Origin: Pseudomonadota bacterium
GTDB taxonomy: Bacteria; Pseudomonadota; Alphaproteobacteria; Caulobacterales; Caulobacteraceae
Direction of reading: 5' to 3'
DNA length: 6,638 nucleotides
Assembly: GCA_023409795.1 (NCBI GenBank)
Contig: JAEYQX010000241.1
Span: 1 to 6,638 of the forward strand
The notes under the pieces are model-generated. The model saw only the letters and a program-made list of their open reading frames with translations. It did no database searches and was not told where the DNA came from. The position numbers and the translations under genes are program-made. Positions 1-4,804 of this stretch are shown piece by piece (the first letter of the stretch is position 1; each line of letters starts with the position of its first letter).

Positions 1-1024
1 GCGCGGGAAAATCGGTGAAGACGGCATCGACGCCCAGGCTGCGGAACCGCGCCAGATAGCCTGCCATGTCGCCATGCTCGGCGGGGTTCGGGCCTGAGCG
101 ATGCTCGACGGGCAGGAAGGCGTTTTCGGCGCGCAGGGTCCAGACCACCACCTTCAGCCCTGCCTCATGGGCCTCGGGCACCAGGCGGGTCGGGACGGTG
201 CTGCGTCCCTCGGCGTCGCGCGGCAGGACCAGGCCGGTCTCGACCCCCACATGGCCGGCATAGGCGGCGATGGCCTTCAGCCCCTCTGGCGTGGCCATTT
301 GGGCATAGGTCATGTCCGGGCGGTCAAAGGGGCCACCCTTGCCCGTCATCAGCTGCAGCAGGGGCGTGTCGATCCGCTGCGACAGGCGCTCCAGCGGCCC
401 GACCTCGAAGCATTGCAGGATGACCGGGGCATCGGATCCGGCCAGGCCGTGGGCTTCCAGCACGCGGACCACGGCCGTTTCCATGTCGAGGCCCAGGGCG
501 GCAAAATGGCCGGGATGCTTCAGCTCGGGCGCAAGGCCGATGAGACGGCCGGTGCGTTCGCTGGCCTCGCGGGCGATCTGGATGGCCTCCTCGAACGTCA
601 GGATGGCTTCCTGGCCATCGAAACGGGCCGAGGCCGGTCGCAGCTCGGGCAGGCGCTCACGCGCTTTCAGGCGCTTCAGTTCGTCGAGGGTAAAGTCTTC
701 GGTAAACCAGCCGCTGACCTCGATCCCGTCGACCAGGCGGGTGGTGCGGCGGGCGGCGAACTCGGGGCGGGAGGCCACGTCGGTGGTGCCGCCGATCTCG
801 TTCTCGTGGCGCACGACCAGGTGCCCGTCGCGGGTCATGATCAGGTCAGGCTCGATGATGTCCGCGCCCTGCTCGATGGCCCGTTCATAGGCTGCGCGAG
901 TGTGCTCGGGCCGCTCGCCCGAGGCCCCGCGGTGGGCGATGACGACGGGCGCGGGATGGTCGGGCGTCATGGGAGGCTGGACCGGGCTGAGGATCAGGGC
1001 GGAGGACAGGATGGCAATGATCAT
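1..1024 (-). CDS. glpQ: Glycerophosphodiester phosphodiesterase, GlpQ type (3' end cut by window edge)
   Basis: Hydrolyses glycerophosphodiesters, the deacylated phospholipids, to glycerol-3-phosphate and an alcohol; GlpQ-type enzymes are metal-dependent and usually periplasmic. The frame encodes 341 residues and is still open at base 1. Family motifs are all present: HRGASGERPEHT at residues 31-42, with the catalytic His31 and Arg32; IEPDL at 57-61, with metal-ligand Glu58 and Asp60; RHENEI at 72-77, with the second catalytic His73; and GVDAVFTDFPA at the very end, the usual C-terminal block. Only a few residues should therefore be missing. The ATG at 1024 is preferred because it adds a hydrophobic stretch (IIAILSSALILS) that could be an export signal, although it lacks a positively charged n-region; Met19 is the alternative start. 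No good ribosome-binding site is seen. It lies about 50 nt beyond the suhB terminator, and no convincing promoter is visible between them, so it may depend on readthrough. The family call is secure; the exact substrate is unknown. Confidence 0.93.
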   Translation of the reverse strand, partial: MIIAILSSALILSPVQPPMTPDHPAPVVIAHRGASGERPEHTRAAYERAIEQGADIIEPDLIMTRDGHLVVRHENEIGGTTDVASRPEFAARRTTRLVDGIEVSGWFTEDFTLDELKRLKARERLPELRPASARFDGQEAILTFEEAIQIAREASERTGRLIGLAPELKHPGHFAALGLDMETAVVRVLEAHGLAGSDAPVILQCFEVGPLERLSQRIDTPLLQLMTGKGGPFDRPDMTYAQMATPEGLKAIAAYAGHVGVETGLVLPRDAEGRSTVPTRLVPEAHEAGLKVVVWTLRAENAFLPVEHRSGPNPAEHGDMAGYLARFRSLGVDAVFTDFPA

Positions 1025-1071
1025 CCGGCCTGCATAGGGGGCCTGGACGACGGACCTGTGATGGTTTGGTC

Positions 1072-1108
1072 AAAGAAAAAGGGCCAGACCCTGGGGGCCT
1101 GACCCTTT
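1072..1108 (-). terminator. Rho-independent terminator after suhB
   Basis: On the minus strand a 13-position stem with two mismatches (arms 1096-1108 and 1078-1090, loop 1091-1095) runs directly into CCCTTTTTCTTTG. The T-tract lies only on the minus-strand side, so it ends transcription from suhB before glpQ. Mismatches in the stem may make it leaky. Confidence 0.8.
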
Positions 1109-1118
1109 GTGATCTCGG

Positions 1119-1134
1119 CTGATCCGGGGATCAG
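1119..1134. repeat. Inverted repeat over the suhB stop codon
   Basis: CTGATCC-GG-GGATCAG is a perfect 7-bp dyad (1119-1125 and 1128-1134). It contains the TGA stop of suhB at 1131-1133. In RNA it could fold as a 6-bp stem with a 4-nt loop. It sits about 10 nt before the terminator hairpin, so the transcript end would carry two tandem hairpins. A role in 3' end protection or pausing is inference. Confidence 0.55.
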
Positions 1135-1937
1135 GCGCCTTGCAGGATCTTGCGCAGCTGCGGCTGCAGTTCCGGGTTGGCGGCCACGATCTGCTTGCCG
1201 TTCTTGGGATCGCCGTCCACGTCGATGGTGGTGACGACGCCACCGGCCTCGGTGACGAACAGCAGGCCAGCGGCCACGTCCCACGGCTGCAGGTTACGCT
1301 CGAAGAAGGCGTCGTAGCGGCCGGCGGCCACCCAGGCGAAGTCCAGCGAGGCTGCGCCCAGGCGACGGATGCCGGCAACGCGCTGGCCCACGGCGTGGAT
1401 GTCCTTGATCGCCTGGCCGTGGCCGGTCTTGCCAATGAAGGGCAGGCCGGTGGCCACCAGGGCCTCGGACAGGTCGCGACGGCCCGAGACGCGGATGCGC
1501 TGGTCGTTCAGATAGCAGCCCTTGCCCTTTTCGGCCCAGAACAGCTCGTTCATCACCGGGTTGTAGGTGACGCCGGCGACGATCTCGGACGAGCCATCGG
1601 GATGGGTACGCTGCAGGCCCACCGTGATCGCGAAATGCGGCATGGCGTGCATGAAGTTGGTGGTGCCGTCGATCGGGTCGACGATCCACATGTGCGACTT
1701 GTCGGTGCCTTCGACCAGGCCGCGTTCCTCACCGAGGAAGCTGTAGCCGGGGCGGGCCTTCATCAGCAGTTCGTAGAGGGTGTCTTCCGCCCGGGTGTCG
1801 GCGGCGGTGACGAAATCGCCCGGCCCCTTGCGCGATACCTGCAGCTGGGACACTTCGCCAAAGTCCCGAAGAAGGGGACGAGCGGTCTTGCGGACGGCGC
1901 CGATCATGACCTGGACGAGCGAGGAGGCGAGAGCCAT
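1131..1937 (-). CDS. suhB: Inositol-1-monophosphatase / SuhB-family phosphatase
   Basis: A Mg2+-dependent cytosolic phosphomonoesterase of the FIG superfamily, acting on inositol-1-phosphate and related sugar phosphates; in E. coli the homologue SuhB also helps ribosomal RNA antitermination. The 268-residue length is normal. Metal-site motifs are intact: GEE with Glu70, DPIDGTTNF at 87-95 with Asp87 and Asp90 (motif A), and WDVAAG at 219-224 with Asp220 (motif B). The ATG at 1937 has a good ribosome-binding site, AGGAG six bases upstream. It lies downstream of efp on the same strand but is separated from it by a strong terminator, so it probably has its own promoter in the roughly 60 bp between; none matching a clear consensus was seen there. 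It is followed by its own terminator. Whether it acts mainly on inositol phosphate or as the SuhB RNA factor cannot be told from sequence; family membership is certain. Confidence 0.95.
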   Translation of the reverse strand: MALASSLVQVMIGAVRKTARPLLRDFGEVSQLQVSRKGPGDFVTAADTRAEDTLYELLMKARPGYSFLGEERGLVEGTDKSHMWIVDPIDGTTNFMHAMPHFAITVGLQRTHPDGSSEIVAGVTYNPVMNELFWAEKGKGCYLNDQRIRVSGRRDLSEALVATGLPFIGKTGHGQAIKDIHAVGQRVAGIRRLGAASLDFAWVAAGRYDAFFERNLQPWDVAAGLLFVTEAGGVVTTIDVDGDPKNGKQIVAANPELQPQLRKILQGA

Positions 1938-1996
1938 GGGAGTCTCCTGGTCCGGCTGTCCTTGAAGGCATCGGGCCCGGACAGACGGAGAAGCTG

Positions 1997-2035
1997 AAAA
2001 TAAGAAACAAGAAGGGCGCGGACTGGCCGCGCCCC
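1997..2035 (-). terminator. Rho-independent terminator after efp
   Basis: On the minus strand a perfect 8-bp GC stem GGGCGCGG / CCGCGCCC (2027-2034 and 2014-2021), with the 5-nt loop 2022-2026, is followed by TTCTTGTTTCTTATTTT. It lies about 50 nt after the efp stop and separates efp from suhB. Confidence 0.85.
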
Positions 2036-2084
2036 GGTACGCTTGTTTACTGGTCCCGATACTGACCGGGAAAGACGGCAGTTT

Positions 2085-2651
2085 TTAGTCCGCGCGGCGG
2101 ACGTATTCGCCGGTGGCCGTGTCGACGACGATTCGCTCGCCAGCCGACATGAAGGGCGGGATCATGATGCGAACGCCGTTGTCGGCCTTGGCCGGCTTGT
2201 AAGACGACGACGCCGTCTGGCCCTTAACGGTCGGCTCGGTCTCGGCGACGGTCAGGACGACCTGGTCCGGCAGTTCCAGGCCGATCGGGCGGCCTTCGTG
2301 CATTTCGATGACGACCTTCATGCCCTCTTGCAGGTAGGGGATGCGGTCTTCGCCGACCCAGTCCTTCTGCAGTTCGATCTGCTCGTAGGATTCGTCGTCC
2401 ATGAAGACCAGGCTTTCGCCATTGTCGAACAGGTAGGAGAAATCCTTTTGCTCGAGGGTGACGCGCTCGACGCGGTCTTCCGAACGGAAGCGTTCGGCCA
2501 GCTTGTTGCCGGTTTCGAGGTTCTTGGCTTCCACGTTGGCGAAGGCACCGCCCTTGCCGGGCTTGACGTGGTTGACCTTGGTGACGACCCACAGACCGTT
2601 GTTGTGCTGCAGGACCATACCCGGCTTGATGGTATTGGCGTTGATCTTCAT
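2085..2651 (-). CDS. efp: Elongation factor P
   Basis: Binds stalled ribosomes between the P and E sites and promotes peptide bond formation at polyproline stretches. At 188 residues it has the normal EF-P length and three-domain order: an N-terminal KOW-like domain (about 1-65), a central OB domain (about 66-128) and a C-terminal OB domain (about 130-188). The tip loop HVKPGKGGAF places Lys33 where E. coli Lys34 is beta-lysylated by EpmA, so this belongs to the lysine-tip class rather than the arginine-rhamnosylated class; no epmA or epmB is present in the window. The C-terminal signature GVRIMIPPFMSAGERIVVDT ending in GEYVRRAD is typical. The start follows the MKINANTIKPG N-terminus expected in alphaproteobacteria, but no recognisable Shine-Dalgarno precedes it. 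The long GC-rich leader upstream could be structured. It is probably a single-gene transcript ending at the terminator downstream. Confidence 0.97.
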   Translation of the reverse strand: MKINANTIKPGMVLQHNNGLWVVTKVNHVKPGKGGAFANVEAKNLETGNKLAERFRSEDRVERVTLEQKDFSYLFDNGESLVFMDDESYEQIELQKDWVGEDRIPYLQEGMKVVIEMHEGRPIGLELPDQVVLTVAETEPTVKGQTASSSYKPAKADNGVRIMIPPFMSAGERIVVDTATGEYVRRAD

Positions 2652-3019
2652 GAGAACCGCTGGATCAAAGGGCTAAGGGCGGCCCGGCCACTGGATAGAG
2701 ACACGGCGGGCGCGCGAAATCGCCGCGAGCCGTAGAGGAACAGTGATAAAAGGGCAATGGGGCGCGTCAGTTTCCGCGCCCGGCCCGGTGGCAGCCATCA
2801 GGTCTGGCGGCCCCAGACCCGGTATTTTCCTGGCTTTAGCTGCGTCCAGCCATCCCTGTGCGCGCCCGGGGTGGCCGCGATGGCATGATCAGCGCGCCGA
2901 CCATCCCTCCATCCGGCGCAGGCCCGCCCGTCAACAATGAAGCAGAATAGACTCTTGAGACTCTCTAGACCCTGTTTTTTTCTAAGGCTGTATTCGGACA
3001 GAGGTGAGCATAGGCCATG
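2652..3019. other. Gene-poor leader region upstream of efp
   Basis: No supported gene was found here on either strand. The region should hold the efp promoter and 5' leader on the minus strand. Structure seen: a 7-bp stem GGGCGCG / CGCGCCC (2760-2766 and 2775-2781, loop 2767-2774); a 7-bp stem GGTCTGG / CCAGACC (2801-2807 and 2813-2819); a short stem ACGGC / GCCGT (2703-2707 and 2729-2733); and three tandem 9-bp units beginning AGACTC, AGACTC and AGACCC at 2949-2975. A TTGACGG matching the Caulobacter -35 lies on the minus strand at 2934-2928, and a GCTAAAGC resembling a -10 lies further downstream at about 2856-2863, but their spacing is wrong for one promoter. A 31-codon frame at 2937-3033 on the plus strand ends inside the bfr terminator and lacks a ribosome-binding site. 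Confidence 0.5.
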
Positions 3020-3020
3020 C

Positions 3021-3060
3021 AAAAAGGCCTGACCAACCGCCCGGGGTCGATCAGGCCTTT
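3021..3060 (-). terminator. Rho-independent terminator after bfr
   Basis: A perfect 10-bp inverted repeat AAAGGCCTGA / TCAGGCCTTT (3023-3032 and 3051-3060) encloses an 18-nt GC-rich loop. On the minus strand the second arm runs into TTTTT (3025-3021). It lies about 30 nt after the bfr stop codon and isolates bfr from efp. Confidence 0.88.
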
Positions 3061-3087
3061 CCGTATCAGGCACCAAGCCGTGCCAGG

Positions 3088-3576
3088 TCAGTGCGCCTCG
3101 GGCACGATTTCCTTCATGGCCGACTGCAGATAGTTCTGCGGGCCCATCAGCTCGATCAGCTTCTGCTGGTTTTCCAGGAAGTCGATGTGGTTTTCGGTGT
3201 CGGACAGGATCTTGAGCAGCAGGTCGCGGCTGACATAGTCGCGCGCTTCCTCGCACAGGGTCAGGGCGTCGCGGGTGGCGGCGCGGCTGTCCAGTTCCAG
3301 CTGCAGGTCAGCGCCCAGGCACTCGATCGGGTCCTCGCCGACCTTGAGCTTGTGCAGGTCCTGCAGGTTGGGCAGGCCATCCAGGAACAGGATCCGCTTG
3401 ATCAGCATGTCGGCGTGCTTCATCTCGCCGATGGATTCCTGGTAGATGATGTCGCCCAGGTGGGCCAGGCCCCAGCTTTCGAACATCCGGGCGTGCAGGA
3501 AGTACTGGTTCACCTCCGTCAGTTCATTCGTCAGCACCGCATTGAGGGTGCGAATGATATTGGGATCGCCCTTCAT
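3088..3576 (-). CDS. bfr: Bacterioferritin
   Basis: Subunit of the 24-mer haem-containing iron-storage shell, which oxidises Fe2+ at a di-iron ferroxidase centre and stores it as a ferric mineral in the cytoplasm. The 162 residues align without gaps to E. coli Bfr over most of the length: MKGDPNIIRTLN start, NQYFLHARMFESWG at 23-36, EMKHAD at 51-56, LPNLQDL at 68-74 and DYVSRDLL at 113-120. Di-iron ligands Glu18, Glu51, His54, Glu94 and His130 are present, as is haem-ligand Met52. The position of ligand Glu127 is Thr (S-D-T-E-N-H at 125-130), with a Glu at 128 instead. The ATG at 3576 has a weak AAGGCG ribosome-binding site that lies within a small hairpin. bfd is just upstream on the same strand, 173 bp away, and that gap contains Fur-like and other dyads; bfr has its own terminator. 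It is therefore probably an iron-regulated monocistronic gene that works with Bfd. Confidence 0.97.
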   Translation of the reverse strand: MKGDPNIIRTLNAVLTNELTEVNQYFLHARMFESWGLAHLGDIIYQESIGEMKHADMLIKRILFLDGLPNLQDLHKLKVGEDPIECLGADLQLELDSRAATRDALTLCEEARDYVSRDLLLKILSDTENHIDFLENQQKLIELMGPQNYLQSAMKEIVPEAH

Positions 3577-3583
3577 GATCTTC

Positions 3584-3599
3584 GCCTTTCGTCAAAGGC
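3584..3599 (-). promoter_or_regulatory. Hairpin covering the bfr ribosome-binding site
   Basis: In the bfr leader, GCCTTT-gacg-AAAGGC (minus strand, 3599 down to 3584) forms a perfect 6-bp stem with a 4-nt loop. The 3' arm AAAGGC plus the next GA is the only Shine-Dalgarno-like sequence before the ATG at 3576, seven bases away. Folding would hide the ribosome-binding site. A regulatory function is inferred. Confidence 0.5.
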
Positions 3600-3650
3600 T
3601 GCGGAGCGGGTGTCCGGTCGACCGACCCTGTAGTTCCGTAACCTGTCACG

Positions 3651-3664
3651 CGTGTTCTAACACG
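3651..3664. promoter_or_regulatory. Perfect 14-bp dyad upstream of bfr
   Basis: CGTGTT-CT-AACACG is a perfect inverted repeat with 6-bp arms. Its centre is about 23 bp from that of the neighbouring Fur-like dyad, roughly two helical turns, so both would face the same side of the DNA. It is a candidate operator for an unidentified regulator; no family is assigned. A further 10-bp palindrome, CGGTCGACCG, lies at 3615-3624. Confidence 0.45.
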
Positions 3665-3672
3665 TTCGAAGG

Positions 3673-3688
3673 GCAAATGATTATTTGC
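3673..3688. promoter_or_regulatory. Fur-family-like operator upstream of bfr
   Basis: GCAAAT-gatt-ATTTGC is a perfect 6-4-6 inverted repeat. Its minus-strand core ATAATCATT matches positions 8-16 of the classical 19-bp Fur box, and the outer GCAAAT arms resemble the TGCAAAT-type sites reported for alphaproteobacterial Fur/Mur proteins. It lies 97-112 bp before the bfr start, in the only AT-rich stretch between bfd and bfr. A weak -10-like AATAAT on the minus strand lies inside it. Fur or Mur control of bfr is inference from motif and gene function. Confidence 0.55.
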
Positions 3689-3749
3689 GAGTTCTTATCA
3701 CTACATTGATAGTGCGAGTGAATTTCGCCCGCAGGCCGATCGGCGTGAC

Positions 3750-3935
3750 CTATTCGGCCGCCATGGCATAGGCGGTCTGGGTCTCCTGGATCATCTGGCG
3801 CATCTCGCAGACGCATTTGGCGCACTGGGGCGCGCACTGGTGCGAGGCGAAAATCTCTTTGGGACGGGTCGCGCCAGCCTCGATGGCCTGGGCGACATCA
3901 CGCTGACGAAGACCGTTACAGTTGCAGACGTACAA
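3750..3935 (-). CDS. bfd: Bacterioferritin-associated ferredoxin (BFD-like [2Fe-2S])
   Basis: Small [2Fe-2S] protein that docks on bacterioferritin and passes electrons to the stored iron so that it is released as Fe2+. The product is 61 residues, against 64 in E. coli. The TTG at 3935 is chosen as start because it falls exactly where E. coli Bfd has its Met (M-YVCLCNG versus YVCNCNG here) and has a GGGG-containing stretch upstream; the only in-frame ATG, at 4061, would add about 42 unrelated residues running across the promoter region. Cluster cysteines Cys4, Cys6, Cys38 and Cys41 match the family (YVCNCNG and QCAKCV). Two extra cysteines, Cys34 and Cys43, flank the C-terminal pair. It lies upstream of bfr on the same strand, its natural partner, and diverges from thiE. 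A promoter and a Fur-like half-site lie directly upstream. No terminator was seen after its stop, so some readthrough into bfr is possible. Confidence 0.92.
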   Translation of the reverse strand: MYVCNCNGLRQRDVAQAIEAGATRPKEIFASHQCAPQCAKCVCEMRQMIQETQTAYAMAAE

Positions 3936-3955
3936 GGCGTTTTGCCCCGGAAGCA

Positions 3956-3980
3956 GTGACTGAGAATGACTCGCTATAAC
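3956..3980 (+). promoter_or_regulatory. Candidate thiE promoter (Caulobacter housekeeping type)
   Basis: GTGACTG (3956-3962), a 10-nt spacer, then GCTATAAC (3973-3980). The -10 matches the Caulobacter consensus GCTANAWC at all positions; the -35 matches TTGaCgS at five of seven. The predicted transcript starts near 3987 and has a leader of about 70-75 nt before the thiE ATG. The -10 is shared with the opposing bfd promoter. Confidence 0.5.
3961..3975. promoter_or_regulatory. Degenerate Fur-like box between bfd and thiE
   Basis: TGAGAATGACTCGCT fits the 7-1-7 Fur pattern TGAGAAT-N-ATTCTCA perfectly in the first arm and at four of seven positions in the second. It overlaps the predicted bfd start point and the thiE spacer and -10, so an occupied site would block both. 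Regulation by Fur is inference. Confidence 0.35.
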
Positions 3981-4000
3981 AGGTTCGGCGGCGATTGCAA
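3973..4000 (-). promoter_or_regulatory. Candidate bfd promoter sharing its -10 with thiE
   Basis: On the minus strand, TTGCAAT begins at 4000 and is followed after 13 nt by GTTATAGC (3980-3973). Read as an E. coli-type promoter this is TTGCAA, 16 nt, TATAGC, with an extended TGn just before the -10. The start point would be near 3966, giving a leader of about 30 nt to the TTG start of bfd. Confidence 0.45.
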
Positions 4001-4059
4001 CTCGTTCGCACCTGCCTGCGACATTGACGTCTGCAGCGCGGAAGGGCAGGGCAGGATGC

Positions 4060-4716
4060 ATGGCTCGTCAACCTTCTGTCCCGCCCCGTCCGTCCTGTCA
4101 GCTCTACCTGATCACGCCCCCGGCCATCCCTGACCTGGAGGCCTTTGCCAGCCTGCTGGAAGAGACCCTGGCGGCCGGTGAGGTGGCGGCCCTGCAGATC
4201 CGGCTGAAGGATGTGTCCGACGACGTCATTCGCGCGGCCGTCCAGCGCCTGGCCCCGATTGCCCAGGACCGTGGCGTGGCGGTGATCCTGAACGACCGGC
4301 CCGACCTGGCCAGGGCCACCGGCTGCGATGGCGTCCATGTCGGCCTGGAAGACACGCCGGTGGCCGAGGCCCGGCGGATCATGGGGCACGACGCCATGAT
4401 CGGGGCGACCTGCCATGACAGCCGCCACCTGGCCATGGAGGCAGCCGAGGCGGGGGCGGATTACGTCGCCTTCGGAGCATTTTTTGCCACCGACACCAAG
4501 GTCACCACCCATCGACCCGACCCGATCGAGCTGACCATCTGGCAGGAGACCATGGAGACGCCCTGCGTCGCCATCGGCGGCATCACCGTTGAAAACGCAG
4601 CCGAACTGGCTCGTGCCGGGGCCGATTTCGTCGCGGTCAGCGGCGGCGTCTGGAACCATCCCGACGGGCCTGCGGCCGCAGTTCGGGCCTTCAACCGGCT
4701 GTTTAATGAGAGCTGA
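4060..4716 (+). CDS. thiE: Thiamine phosphate synthase
   Basis: Couples hydroxymethylpyrimidine diphosphate to the thiazole phosphate, giving thiamine phosphate and pyrophosphate, in the cytosol. The 218-residue TIM-barrel protein has the family's motif order: LQIRLKD at 45-51 (diphosphate contacts Arg48, Lys50); NDRPDLA at 79-85; DGVHVGLED at 90-98 (metal-site acidic residues); IGATCHD at 114-120; DYVAFGAFFATDTK at 134-147 (Lys147); AIGGIT at 171-176; AVSGGVW at 192-198. A Thr occupies position 117, where IGxS-type members have Ser. The ATG at 4060 is chosen over the in-frame upstream start at 4024 because GCAGG precedes it and alignment begins after it. The gene stands alone, without thiC, thiG or thiS; it diverges from bfd and lies 88 bp before a histidine kinase with no terminator between. 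No TPP riboswitch is visible in the leader. It could be one of two thiE copies in the genome. Confidence 0.93.
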   Translation: MARQPSVPPRPSCQLYLITPPAIPDLEAFASLLEETLAAGEVAALQIRLKDVSDDVIRAAVQRLAPIAQDRGVAVILNDRPDLARATGCDGVHVGLEDTPVAEARRIMGHDAMIGATCHDSRHLAMEAAEAGADYVAFGAFFATDTKVTTHRPDPIELTIWQETMETPCVAIGGITVENAAELARAGADFVAVSGGVWNHPDGPAAAVRAFNRLFNES

Positions 4717-4804
4717 TCTCATCTGCTTGCAGGGGAATGTTTAGAAAGTCGGGTTATCCGTGTGGGGGCTGCAGCGAGGGTCTGTAGTTTCGACGGGTCA
4801 TCAA

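Noticed and set aside
101..1102. A 333-codon plus-strand frame opposite glpQ, and similar plus-strand frames opposite suhB (1140-1997), efp (2043-2735) and bfr (3004-3633)
   Set aside because: All are antisense shadows of clear minus-strand genes, produced by high GC3 codon bias; none resembles a known protein and they cross intergenic terminators.
2937..3033. A 31-codon plus-strand frame starting MKQNRLLRLS
   Set aside because: No ribosome-binding site or promoter, and it ends inside the terminator of bfr. Chance is the simplest explanation.
2798..3256. A 152-codon minus-strand frame running from bfr into the efp leader
   Set aside because: It overlaps bfr out of frame, crosses the bfr terminator, and shows no family resemblance or ribosome-binding site.
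3654..3667. A GTTC-GTTC pair upstream of bfr resembling the alphaproteobacterial LexA/SOS box
   Set aside because: The spacing is 6 nt, whereas the known alphaproteobacterial box is GTTC-N7-GTTC; the bases are better explained by the CGTGTT-CT-AACACG dyad.
3959..4059. A CTGAGA in the thiE upstream region, suggesting a TPP (thi-box) riboswitch
   Set aside because: The rest of the thi-box consensus (the ACCTGAT-CTGG segment and the closing P1 stem) is absent, and CTGAGA lies upstream of the predicted thiE start point.
4760..4804. GTG at 4760 as the start of the histidine kinase
   Set aside because: It lacks a ribosome-binding site and adds 15 residues with no hydrophobic or domain content; the ATG at 4805 is simpler, though the GTG cannot be excluded.
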